Source: Gordius sp. MW1
Lineage: Eukaryota > Nematomorpha > Gordioida > Gordea > Gordiidae
Direction of reading: 5' to 3'
Assembly: GCA_964036665.1 (NCBI GenBank)
Contig: OZ038532.1
Location: 3,038,001-3,102,000 of the forward strand
Length of the DNA: 64,000 bases
Under the pieces are notes generated by a model that did no database searches, was not told the origin of the DNA, and worked only from the letters and a program-made list of their open reading frames with translations. The translations under genes and the position numbers were made by a program. Below are positions 45,716-57,700 of this stretch, in pieces; the stretch's first letter is position 1, and each line of letters begins with the position of its first letter.

Positions 45716-47300
45716 TTAAGTTATTCCATATCTTTCTATTGGTTTTCGGATTCGTGTAGATCGCCGGACCGTTATTTCGGGTGAGGGTATAGGTGAATGA
45801 GGGGAGTCCGTACGAGGGGGTAGAGGTGAGAGCGGGGGAGGAATGACTAGCCTATTATCGCTAGCTTCATCATGTGGTAGATTAGGCTGTTGCGGGATGG
45901 TGGCGTTCAATAAATCACTGGGTTCATTTTGTGGCAGATCACCTGGTATTGCGTGCGAAATGTCAGCCCATCGATCTTCATAGTTAAGCGTGTCTGCTTC
46001 ATCTAAAGATTTTCTAATATGATCACCATGTCTCTTCCATAATGCTCCATTATCCATTTCTACCATGTACGATACTGGGCCTAAGATTTTTACTATTTTT
46101 CCCGTTACCCATAATTTATCATTAGTTGTGAAAGTTCTAACCCACACACTATCTCCAATTATAAATTTCCGTTTGATGGGTGCCAACTCGTCTTTGTCAA
46201 GACCAGTTACATGTGGGTTGAGTAAATTTAATGGACCGTTTGGTTGTATTTTGATTAATAAATTGGCTGGAGTTAATCCAGTTGTTGGGTGAATGGTATT
46301 CCTATAAGAAAACAGAAAGTTATATAATTTATCGTTTTTAAAATTCTAAGTTTTGTTTAAAAACTCCTTAAATTTTCGGACGAAACGTTCAGCTTCTCCG
46401 TTGGATCGAGGATGATACGGGCTGGAATATGCGTTACGAATGTTATTTGTTTTGCAGTATGTTTTAAATTCGGCGCTTGTAAATTGAGGCCCATTGTCTT
46501 TAGCCAGGGTGCTAGGTACTCCGAACCTTGAGAAAATAGCTTCGAGAGCGTTAAGAGTGCTTGACGTTGTTATCGTCATCATAGGGATCACCTCGGGCAA
46601 TTTACTGTAGGCGTCAATGAAAATTAGCTAATAATACCCATTAATTGGTCCGCAAAAATCTGCATGTAACCTAGACCATGGTTTTCCCGGGTTTTCCCAT
46701 TTTTGCGTAGCTAATTCGTTTTGCCAGTGAACCATTGTTGACAATCCACACAGTTTTGAACATAACCTTCTATATCTTTATCAAACCTGGATACCAGAGA
46801 TGTTGACGAGCCAAAATTTTTGAGCGACGCATGCCTGGGTGTCCTAAGTGGATTAGTTTCAGAATGGTTTGCCTTAATCCTTGAGGAATAATAATTCGGT
46901 ATCCCCAAAATATGCAGCCTTTTAAGGTGGTAAGTTCTCTTTGCCGTTGTTGGTAAACAACTAGGTCTGGAGTAACTTTCTTCGGCCAGCCATGGAGTAC
47001 ATAGTTGTAGACTTGTTCCAGGATAGGATCTTTACGAGTATGACGCTCTATGTCGGCGGATGTAATGGGGAATTGTTGGAATGGTTCTTCATAAATGGTG
47101 TGTATATCATCTTCTTCTCCTTGTTCTAGCGTTTCTTCAGATTGTATCGGAAGTCTTGATAACATATCAGCTTGTCTAATTTCATTGCCAATTTTGTACT
47201 TTATGGTATATTGATAAGGTGTTGTTAGCAAGGTCCATTTCTGAAGTCTCGCTGAAACGCCTTGTGATACATTTTTATTCGGGTTGAATATTGATATTAA
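45716..47300 (-). pseudogene. Gypsy integrase half, copy A' (broken)
   Basis: Same domain order as 6624-8206. The zinc-binding Cys is intact here (NCVDCQQ). It shares with A the TAG before the first catalytic Asp (46628-46630). It has AKDNGPQF where A has ATDNGPQF, and an extra stop in FLNKT*NFKN near 46346. The C-terminal domain frame is 46186-45716. Confidence 0.9.
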
Positions 47301-47309
47301 TTGCTATGC

Positions 47310-48040
47310 AATTTATGGGCTCGTTTTTGGTTGTCCGTCGTCCGTCGTCCACCAAGTTATTGGCGCCAGCTTTGTGACCTGGATATCCCGGGTTCAAGCC
47401 AGGGAGAGGACGAATTTTTTTTTTTAATTTTTTTAAATTAAATTAATATTTTGTTCTTGTTAATACCATAGATAATATGAATTTTTGACCATCCGCTGGC
47501 TACTGACCAATGAAAAAAATGACCATTGGCCAAATAAAGCGAAATTTTTAATTTCTATATGCAATTTATGGTATTTTTTCGTCTTTAAATAGGTTAACAT
47601 TGATAATTACCCTATGCCCTTTCCTACAAGGGCCTACGCCTCTACTGATATGGGTCCCTGTGCCCCTTACCAAAGCCTATGCCTTTACTGATATGGGTCC
47701 CTGTGCCCCTTACCAAACCCTATACCTTTACTTATGTGGGTTCGAATCCCGGAGAGGGCAAAATTTTTATTTATTTTTTAAATTAAATTAATATATTGTT
47801 CTTGTTAATACCATTGATAATGTGACCTTCCGTCCGCTGGCTACTGATCAATGAAAAAAAATGACCATTGGCCAAAGTATAAATTGAAATTTTTTTTTCG
47901 TTTTTGAATTGGTTAACATTGATAATTACCCTATGCCCTCCCCTACAAGGGTCTATGTTTCATTATCTATATATTGTCACGCTCTTCGGTGTCTTGCACC
48001 GAATGTCTTGTCACGCATCGAATGTCTTCTCACGCTGTTT
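47310..48040 (+). repeat. tRNA-like module tandem and CACCGAATGTCTTG repeats (A')
   Basis: Orthologous to 8221-8960. The GTCCGTC tract is one unit longer here. The B box GGGTTCGAATCCCGG is at about 47738-47752. Confidence 0.7.
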
Positions 48041-48704
48041 ACTTTTATTATTGTTAAGTAATGATGTAGGCAGGCAGCAAGCGTCATGTTTGAGGCATCA
48101 TTTAACAAAGTAAAGAAAGGATATGCGTTTTGTTGGATAATAGATATGAAAAGATTGTTATCCTTTCTTTCTTCCATGACTTTTGCAATATTTCACCGCG
48201 CAATTGCGCACATTGAAAAAACCTCGGGCAAAATGGGACGGCCTAAGTTCCTTAATAATAATTTACCGAGCGAACGAAAATTACATGTTCGCCATTATAT
48301 TGTTGGTTTATTAGTATAAACTATAAAGTAGTGTTTTAAAAAGGGAGGGCTGAGCTTTGTTTGGTCCTCCTCTAGGCGGCTTCTTAAATAGATCAGAAGA
48401 GTTTAGCGTTAGTCTTATCCGTTGTTAAACCAAATGTGGACGCCACAAAACCGAGTCAGCCCGAGACTAGTCTCCTCACTCAAGGATAAACTTTACCTAA
48501 GTTTGTTTCTAGGGTTGTTTATGTGCGCATTTCGGATAAAACTAAGCAATCAATCAACCTATGATACCCTCGATCGACCTTAAAAATCTATAAATTTGTG
48601 TTTTAACCTATCCTAAAACTCCTCAATATGATTTTGCCCCTATTAGATTTTGATGTGTTGCATAGCCTAAAATGAATGCACTACTCTTTTCTGTTTGTTT
48701 TTAG

Positions 48705-51700
48705 AGTAGAAAAGCGTTGCCGCATTATGAAAAATCGCTGCAGATCGTGCCCGCCCAAGCCGAAGTTTCATTTACGATCGGCTGCTTGGCTCTAACCCTA
48801 GCAGCAGGGGGCCAACACGAAGGTGCTCAAGGTGGTGTGTGCAATTACGAATTTGCGGAGTCTTGTTTCAGGAAAAGTGTCATGATTGAACCGGATAATT
48901 TTAGGGCTTGGAACAATTTAGCTAGGGTTCAGATGAAGAGAAACCTTTGGGAACAATCGGCATTCTGGACCTTAAAAGTAAGCAAGCAAGGAAATATTAT
49001 TTCTTTAAAATTGGCAGATCGTAAAAGCGGCTGGGGGGGGGGGGTTTAGTTTGGTCCACCTTTGGGGTTATGGTTATAGTCGAGTCCACTAAACCGAAAC
49101 AGCAGACAGACCAAAGTGGACCTCAAGGAAGGCTTAGTTGATGATATTTGAAAAAGGGAGCATAGTTAGTCTTTCTTAGTTGAACCAAAGGTGTCGACAC
49201 CAAACACCACTACCCCCCAGCCCCTTTTTACAAAACATTAGCAGCACAGGGCACAAGCTAATGTTACACAATCTACCTACGTTAATCAAGGTAAATTTTA
49301 CCGATTAATTTGCAAGTTATTGGCGTTTATAAAACGTCAATAATTACTGTTTTTTCCATTGACAGCAGCAACTTGACCGACTATAGGGAAAGAATTTAAA
49401 GTATATTCCTGTCCTGTTCACCGTTGCAAACTCTACCAGAATCTGCAAACTGTATGTCAGTTGATGATTTGATGGGTCCATTACATGTTGACTATAGAAA
49501 GATAGGCAGGCATTTAATGTTCTCAACATCATATTCTTTTTACAATACCTTTTTGCAATTTTCACTGAACAAATGCGCACCTATCAAAAAAGTTCACACA
49601 CAATTTCGTTCGACCCTTTTTTCTTGCTAAAATTTACTACTAAAATTGGTTGTTGGTTAGACGACGATTGTATTATTGGTCGTCTATGTATTTATGGATA
49701 AAAATTGCAATAAAATTATTTTTTATGTGGTTTTTATTATAGCAGCTATATGGCCTTGTTTTTGGTTGTTCGTTCTGTCCAACTTGGTTGGAATTGATTG
49801 CTGCTATGATTTGTAATAGTCTGTATAGACTTACTTGAATTGAAAGTATTGTTTTCCCGTTGCTAGTATATTATTACAAAAGGCAATAATAATTGTTAAT
49901 TGCTATGCAATTTATGGGCTCACTTTCCATTTTGTTTTGTCCCGCTATTCGGTGTCTTGCACCGAATGTCTTGTCACGCACCGAATGTCTTGTCTTGTTG
50001 TTTACTTTTAATTTTTGTTAATTTAACTAGTTTTTGGGTTAGAATCCCGGAATTTTTTTTGACTCTTAGTTCTTGTTACTACCATTGATAATAAGACTTT
50101 TTGGCCGTCCGCTGGCTGCTGACCAATGAAAAAAATGACCATTGGCCAAAATGTGAATCCGAGTTTATTTTTTCGTTTTTTTTGACTATTATGATTGTTC
50201 CTGTTACTACCATTGCTATTATAACATTTTGGCCGTCCGCTCGCTCCTGACCGATGGAAAAAATGACCATTGGCCAAAATGTGAATCGAAATTATTTTTT
50301 TCGTTTTTTTTGACTATTATGATTGCTCCTGTTACTACCATTGCTATTATGTCTTTTTGACCGTCCGTTGCTGACCAATGGAAAAAAATGACCATTAACC
50401 AAAATGTGAAAATTTTTTTTTTTTTGACTATTATGATTGTTCCTGTTATTATTATTACCTTTGTAGGTTCAGAAATTTGAAATAAAAAGTTATTGTCCGC
50501 CTTAAATAGTATAACTTCTATCGTAGATAAAAACACACTAAGGCATTAATCAACGTATCTAGGTTCCCGACCTTAAAATCAACCCTAAACCCATAGTAAA
50601 ATTTATTTACATCATCTCCCTTTGTTTACTTGCTTATTTATTTATTAATTTATTTTATTTATACATTTATATGTTTTTTGTCTTAGGAGGCTTTGAAGTA
50701 CAATTATCACGGGGCTTGGCAGATGTGGGAAAATTTAGCTTACGTCAGCGCCCGACTCCTGGCCATTAGTGACGTCATCGAATGTCTTTTACGCCTGCGC
50801 GAATTATTGTTATCACGTGATCATTTGACGGCCCGGACCGCCCTAAGCCCAAAGGACTCTTTCATTGATTTGAATGATAAAAGTACATACTAATCGTTGA
50901 TGGACAAAACTTGCAGATTGTTAACTGCTTAGACTAATAATACTAACTATATACTGGTAAACAGCTGATAATGTTTGAGTAAGGGTGTAGGTCGCCCTCT
51001 TTGAGGTCATTAATAATAATATTAAACGCTATATCCATTTTATTAATCTTAATATTTATCTGCAAAATATATATTAAGCAAGCAAATATCACCTAACAAA
51101 AGAGCATGAACGTAGTCAGGATTGAATTTAGGGGGGAGGGGGGGGGGGCAATCTGAATTAGGGAGGGGGGTAAAATGATCATTTTTGGAAATTTTCTTAA
51201 CAAATTTTTTGAATCTAGAGGCAGTTACGGCCTTGCAAAAGACCTTAACAATGAAATTGATTTTTTTTTGGGGGGGGGGAATTGATACTACATTTTAAAT
51301 AGTTAATTAAATGTGTAAGATTCCACATTAAAGTATTCACACAAAATGGCGTCTTAAGTTGTTTATTTCTATGCAATAAACAGCTGTTCGTCAGTGTCTG
51401 TATAGTTTTATAATAAGTCTAAAATTAGATCTAGTACTATCTTTTATTTATTTTATTATCCCTTTGCGACGACAGACAACTACACTAACAACAACAACAA
51501 CAACCTTTAGCTGTAATGTTGTAAAACGACTGACTGGATTTAAATAGTTTGGTCGACCGACAGCCTTTGGTTTTGGTCGTGTCATAATCAGACCAAAGAC
51601 TTCTTGGTCACTCTGCCTAAGTCTTATAAACAGCAGAATAAAACCTTTGGTCTGTTCTGTTTATGTTCATGTTTAGTCTATGATGACTAAAACCAAAGGA

Positions 51701-54700
51701 GGCTGTCGACGACCAAACTAAACCACCCAGCCAGCCAGCAGTTTGTTTAACACTAGAGGCAAATTTATTTGCTATCACCTCCCTGCCTGACAACCGCCAT
51801 TTTTTTACAAGGCAGGAAATGTGCTGCATTACACACTATATGAAATATGATTTACTCGCAATATCAGAACAGAATGTTATCCTTTTTATAATAACAACTT
51901 CTTTTTTATTTACTCTCTTCTTTTGGCTTTTAAACTAAAAATTAAAATTTAATGCAATGAAATACGAATTGAAAATAATAATATTATGTAAAAAGAAAAA
52001 CGCCCACAATTTGATTTTAGGCCAAGCGGAAGGATTTAACGGAAATGGTGTTAATCGGTCGGCAGGAGGTGCTGCCATCTTTGATCGGATTGTGCCTGGT
52101 ATGTTGGAGGTTGTCGTTAGCGACGACGTACCAACTTTTCCCAACGCTACGCCAGCCGTAAAGTTGAAACCTAAAGTCGAACAGCTGTTTCGTGCCCTTA
52201 CCTCCGAGGTAACGAAAAGGATTCCTACTCGTCTCATATTTTTAGTCTGCCACACTGCTTTTTGTTCCCTTTTAAAAAATATGCATTTTGTTTAGGATAA
52301 TATTTTAAAAGAGGATGGTTTTAGTTGTTTCTGCATTTTTAACTTGTAAATTGTTAAGTTCGTGCCTGAATGTTTAATTAATTCTGTAAGAAAATCAATC
52401 ATCATTCATTGATCTTTAAATGTTGTTTCTAATGGTATCGTCGAGCGATTGACATTTTTTGTTTCACCAACGGTCGACTACTCTATTTTGTTTTTTAAAT
52501 GGGACCAAGCTTAGTTGTCGACTGCAAAAAGGAGATCTTAGTCTATGACTAAAACTCCTGGTCGTCGACCAAATCAAACCAAACTCAGCCCTTTTTACAA
52601 CAACACTACACTACTTGAAAGGAAGGAGACTGACTAATAATACAATCACAATAGGAAGGATGGTGGATAAATGAATGAACAGCTGACTGGCTCTAAACCT
52701 AAAAAAGAACCAATACGTTGAAGCGAGCGCGTCTGTTTTTCTCTTCTCAGTCGACGGACGACCTCTAGGAAGGAGGCTTAGTCGAAATTTGAAAAAGAGA
52801 TAGCAGACCAGCAGAGTCACTCACTCAATCACTACTTCATTGTCAAGTGTCGTCCTGTAATACCCTTTCTTTCTAGGGTTGTTTAACATATCATCAAAAA
52901 TTTATGATTTTGCATAAATCCTTCAATTTCAACCTTTTTGCCCTTCCCTGTTAAATAACATTTCCCACTTTTAGGCCTGAAAAGGATTATAAATACTAAC
53001 TGTTCATGGTTTTGAAGGTATGCGACAATGGTACCATCTGGTTTTTGTATGCCGAATTCGCGCTAGCTGGCAAAGACCTTTCGGGTCCTCAATTATTGCA
53101 GGTTAGTACTTTTCCTTATAATCCTTTTGATAACCTATATTATTTTTTAAACCAAAATTTTCTCTATTGATCATATTGTCTTATTAGCTCTGCTTAGCCC
53201 TTTGGTGTGTCAAGTAGAGGCCTGCAAAGTCACTTTTTTTCAACCCGAATCCGACCCGACCCGAAAGCATTTTTAAATTTTCAACCCAAACCGGACCTGA
53301 CCCGAAAGCGTTTTTAAAATTTTAACCCGAACCCGACCCGACCCGAAAGCGTTTTTAAATTTTCAACCCGAACCCGACCCGAAAGCGTTAATAAATTAAG
53401 TATAAAATTTTAGATCTACATAATAATAAATAAAACTTACTTTTTAGTTGATTCATAAATATTTAGTTATATCTTTATGTAGTTAAATTTATAATTTGCT
53501 CTATAGACTATAAACAATAATGCTCCTCGCGAATCGTACAAACCGATGAAGAGGTTGGCGCCAGGAAGGGCATCCGGCTGTAAAACATGCTCCAACCCCC
53601 CCCCCCCCCCCTATGAATACAAAGTCGAATGGGCGGGGTACAGCCCTAAGTACCCCGTGGGTTAACTCATCGACCGACGTCAAAAAGAAAGATGAGGATC
53701 CTGGTCAAATCGTTTGGGAACTCCGCAAGGATTCCCTCCTCATGATGGTCATCGACTTGAAAATATTCGAGGAGGCCGGTTTAAAGGCGACACGCTAAGA
53801 ATCGCTACCTGGAACATAGGGAATATGACGGGAAGAGCGGGCGAGGTAGTGGAAGCACTCAATCGGAGAAGGATAGATATATGCTGCATACAGGAGACAA
53901 GGTGGAAAGGAGAAGGTGCTAGGATGATGGGAGCCATTGGTGCGCGGTATAAATTCTACTGGCAAGGGCACAAGGATGGAAAAGCTGGTATAGGGATAAT
54001 GGGTGGACAAAGTTATCGATGTCAAGCGATGGAATGACCGGATTATAGTTATAAAGATGGCGATGGGAGAAAGGCTATTCAACGCTATATCGGCCTACGC
54101 CCCTCAAGTAGGAAGAAGCGATGAAGAAAAAGACATTTTCTGGGATCGTCTGATGGAAATTACTTCCCACCTTCAAGAATCTATTATTTTAGGCGGGGAT
54201 CTAAACGGACATGTTGGCGCGAATATCGATGGTTATGAAGGGGTTCATGATGGTCACAGCTATGGAACCAGGAATCCGGAGGGGGAACGCATTTTGGATT
54301 TTGGGGACGCTACTCAGATGGTTATATGCAATACTTTCTTCAAGAAAGAAGACAGGAAACTTATAACATATGAATCGGGTACATTCAAAAGTACTGTCGA
54401 CTATATGATGGTCAAAAAATCGGACAGATGTATGGTGAAAAACGTCAGGTTTTCCCCGGGGAAGAATGCGTGACACAACACCGTCTTATCGTTGGGGATT
54501 TCGTAATGAAGGGGCTTATAAACCCAAGAAACGTTATATCCCTAGGCTAAAGGCGTGGTGCTTAAAAGATGGTACTCAAAAAAGGGATTTTGCCAAAGCA
54601 CTTGATGGAACCTCAGTTTCGATGGCGAAGAACGTGAACGACAAATGGACGGCTATGAAGAATGCTTGGCTTGACACAACAGCGCGCGTTTGCGGTTGGA

Positions 54701-57700
54701 CAAAGGGGCCCCCAAGACACAAGGAAACTTGGTGGTGGAACTCTGAGGCGGCGAAAGCTATTGAAGATAAAAGGCGCTGCTATAAAGTCTGGCATGAATT
54801 CCAACAAAGGTCCGACAAAGTCGTTAATCAAGAGGCTAAAAGAATTGCAAGAAGGACCGTCGCCAGAAAAGGAAACAAAAAGTTGCGAGTTTGCTAAAAC
54901 GCCTTGATTCAGAGGAAGGGACGAAACACATGTTTCGAGTAGCTAAACAAATTGCGAAAGAAACACTAGATGTTAGGGCGGTCACATGCGTTAAAACTCC
55001 CGCGGGTAACATCATCTCCCATGGCGATGAAATCAAAAAGGTCTGGAAAACTACATGAAACGACTCTTAAACGAAGAGAACACCTGGGACAATAACGTCG
55101 GTTGCGATAAAGTGGAGGGACCCTGCTGTTGGATATGGACTGACGAAATTCAGCATGCAATCAATAAAATGAAACAAGGTAAAGCAGCAGTCCCCACAGG
55201 AATAGTGGCGGAAATGGTAAAAGCTTCTGGACATTTGGGAGTCGTTTGGCTTACACAGCTGTGTAATGCCATAATCCAGGAAGGGACCATACCCAGCGAC
55301 TGGAAAAATAGCGTTCTTTTACCAATATACAAAGGAAAAGGTGATCCACTTGACTGCGGATCATATCGGGCTATTAAGCTCCTTGACCAAACTTTGAAAG
55401 TTATCGAGAGGGTGTTCGAGAAAGGAATCCGGAACAAACGAACATCGACGCAATGCAGTTTGGATTCCAACCAGGGACAGGGACCACCGATTCTTTATAC
55501 TACGACAGATGCAAGAAAAATACCAAGGTAAAGGCAAAAGACTTTACTATACCTTCGTAGACCTTGAGAAAGCGTTCGACCGTGTGCCGCGGGAAGTTGT
55601 AAAATGGGCTCTTAGAAAAACAGGTGTGGAAGAATGGTTGGTTACGGCTGTCATGTCTATGTATCACGAATCTCAAACGGCAGTGAGGACCCATGATGGC
55701 GATAGCGAAAGCTTTGAAGTGAAGGTTGGGCTACACCAAGGTTCCGTTTTAAGCCCCCTACTTTTCATACTTGTAATGGAGGTGGTGACAAAACAACTGC
55801 GAGAAGGACTCCCATGGAAACTTTTATACGCCGATGATCTCTTGATAATGGCTGAGAGTGAGGCTGATCTCTCAATAAAGATACTAAAATGGAAGGAATG
55901 GAGGCAAAGGGCTTAAAAGTTAAAATGGGAAAAACAAAGGTGTTGTTAGTCGGGAAAAGTATGAAGAGCGCCGAGCCAACTTGCGCCTGGCCCTGTAGCG
56001 TATGTCACAAAGGAGTGGCTAGCAACTCTATACAATGCAGAAAATGCCTAGGATGGGTCCACAAAAAATGTAGCGGTGTGAAAGGAAGTCTTATATTGGC
56101 AAGCCGTACGTGTAACTGCAAGCCTTGCGCCACAGGACCTCTACCGGATAATGCCCTAATCGACTTTAACATCGGTAATGGGGAGACGCTAGGAAAAGTT
56201 GACACCTTTACCTACCTCGGGGACTCTTTCAGTGCAGATGGGAATGTTGACTCGGCACAGCAAGGATACGACAAGCCTGGAAGAAGTTTAGAGAGATGGC
56301 CCCTCTTTTGACCAGAAAAGGTGTCTCACTCACTTTAAAGGGTAAAGTCTACGCGGCATGTATTAGAAGTTGTCTTGTATATGGAAGTGAAACGTGGCCA
56401 CTAAGGTCGACAGATAAAGTCAAATTGGAAAGCACAGAAATGCGTATGAGATGGATGTCAAGCGTGTCGCTACGGGAAAGAAAAACAAGCCATACAATCC
56501 GAGAAAGAATTGGGATCGAGCCAATCAACGAGGTCATCCGGAAAAACAGGCTAAGATGGTTTGGACATGTGGAGCGGAAGAATGACGACAACTGGGTGGA
56601 GAAATGTACTTCGGAGGTATCTGGAAAGAAACCGCGCGGGAGGCCGAAATCCACATGGTCTTCCGTTCTCGCTAATGACATGGAAAAAATGGGCCTGACA
56701 AAACACGATTCTCATGACCGGATAAAATGGAGGAAATGCATTATGGGAATACAGGTCAACCCAGGAGATTCTGGAAAACGGCCTTAAAACGACGAAGAAG
56801 AAGAAGAAGACTATAAACAATAATAAATAATTATTTGTTAATATTTTACCTTTCGTGATTCAACCTTAAATTGATTATTTAATTATGACTTTACGTAGTT
56901 AAATTAATAATTTACTCTATAGACTATAAACAATAATAAATACTAATTTGTTAATATTTTACCTTTCGTGATTCAGCTTTAAATTCAAATTTGCCTCCAA
57001 ATTAAACAAATTAAAAAAATAGAAAAGGAAATTGATTACATGAATGTATGATTATAATTAGTTATACAATTCGATATTGTTTTACAAAAATTATAGATAA
57101 TAGCATTAATTTAACAAATACGTTTTGTTCATTTTGTAATGTAAGATTCATATCCTTTGACCCGACTCTATAAATCCAACCCGACCCGACCCAAAAGCAT
57201 TCTAAAATTTTCAACCCGAACCCGACCCGACCCGAAAGCGTTTTTAAATTTTTTAACCCAATCCCGACCCGACCTCGGGTTTCGGGTGACCCGTGCAGGC
57301 CTCTAGTGTCAAGGGTGAAAGTTTTTATCGCACGAATAAATAGAAGACAAATTAAACCCTTTAGACTTTACCTTTTTTACTCTGTTTTGCAATTTGGGGG
57401 TAGCGAAAGGGTTAAAAAATATTATAAACCATTTTTTGGTATGCAAGTTATGCTTTGTTGTTACAATATTGTATGGTGTAAATTCCTTATGATTTTTAAT
57501 TACCATTTTATCGATCAATCGGTACTAAGATCTCTGGTATAAAATATATAGGAAAAGTAGGCTTATCATTAGATATTTATAAACTTTTGATTCCAAAAAT
57601 TTAATATTTACTTAAATTCTATCGCTCCTGCTTAAGGGCAAAGAGTTATTTTTTTAGTTTTTTTATCATGAAATTAATGAAAGAATTTTTGTGTTAGATT

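Larger units (their letters stand above)
53521..56808 (+). mobile_element. APE-type non-LTR retrotransposon (LINE), nested in the hAT
   Basis: Flanked by the 15-bp target duplication GACTATAAACAATAA (53506-53520 and 56809-56823), with a (GAA)n tail at about 56794-56808. It encodes an apurinic-type endonuclease then a reverse transcriptase. The 5' end looks truncated or lacks an ORF1. Clade not assigned; the endonuclease-RT-zinc finger order is common in marine invertebrate and arthropod LINEs. Frameshifts and stops make it inactive. Confidence 0.9.
53215..57305. mobile_element. hAT-type DNA transposon (non-autonomous), interrupted by a LINE
   Basis: Ends TAGAGGCCTGCA...TGCAGGCCTCTA are perfect 12-bp inverted repeats. 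They are flanked by the 8-bp duplication GTGTCAAG (53207-53214 and 57306-57313), the size typical of hAT. Subterminal arrays of 'acccgacccgaaagc' lie at both ends (53250-53390 and 57170-57275). Without the LINE it is about 0.8 kb and carries no transposase. It sits in the intron between TTC27 exons 4 and 5. Confidence 0.93.

Noticed and set aside
49424-49630. Possible extra TTC27 exon (QTLPESANCMSVDDLMGPL)
   Set aside because: Differs by indels between A and A' and matches no TTC27 region; intron.
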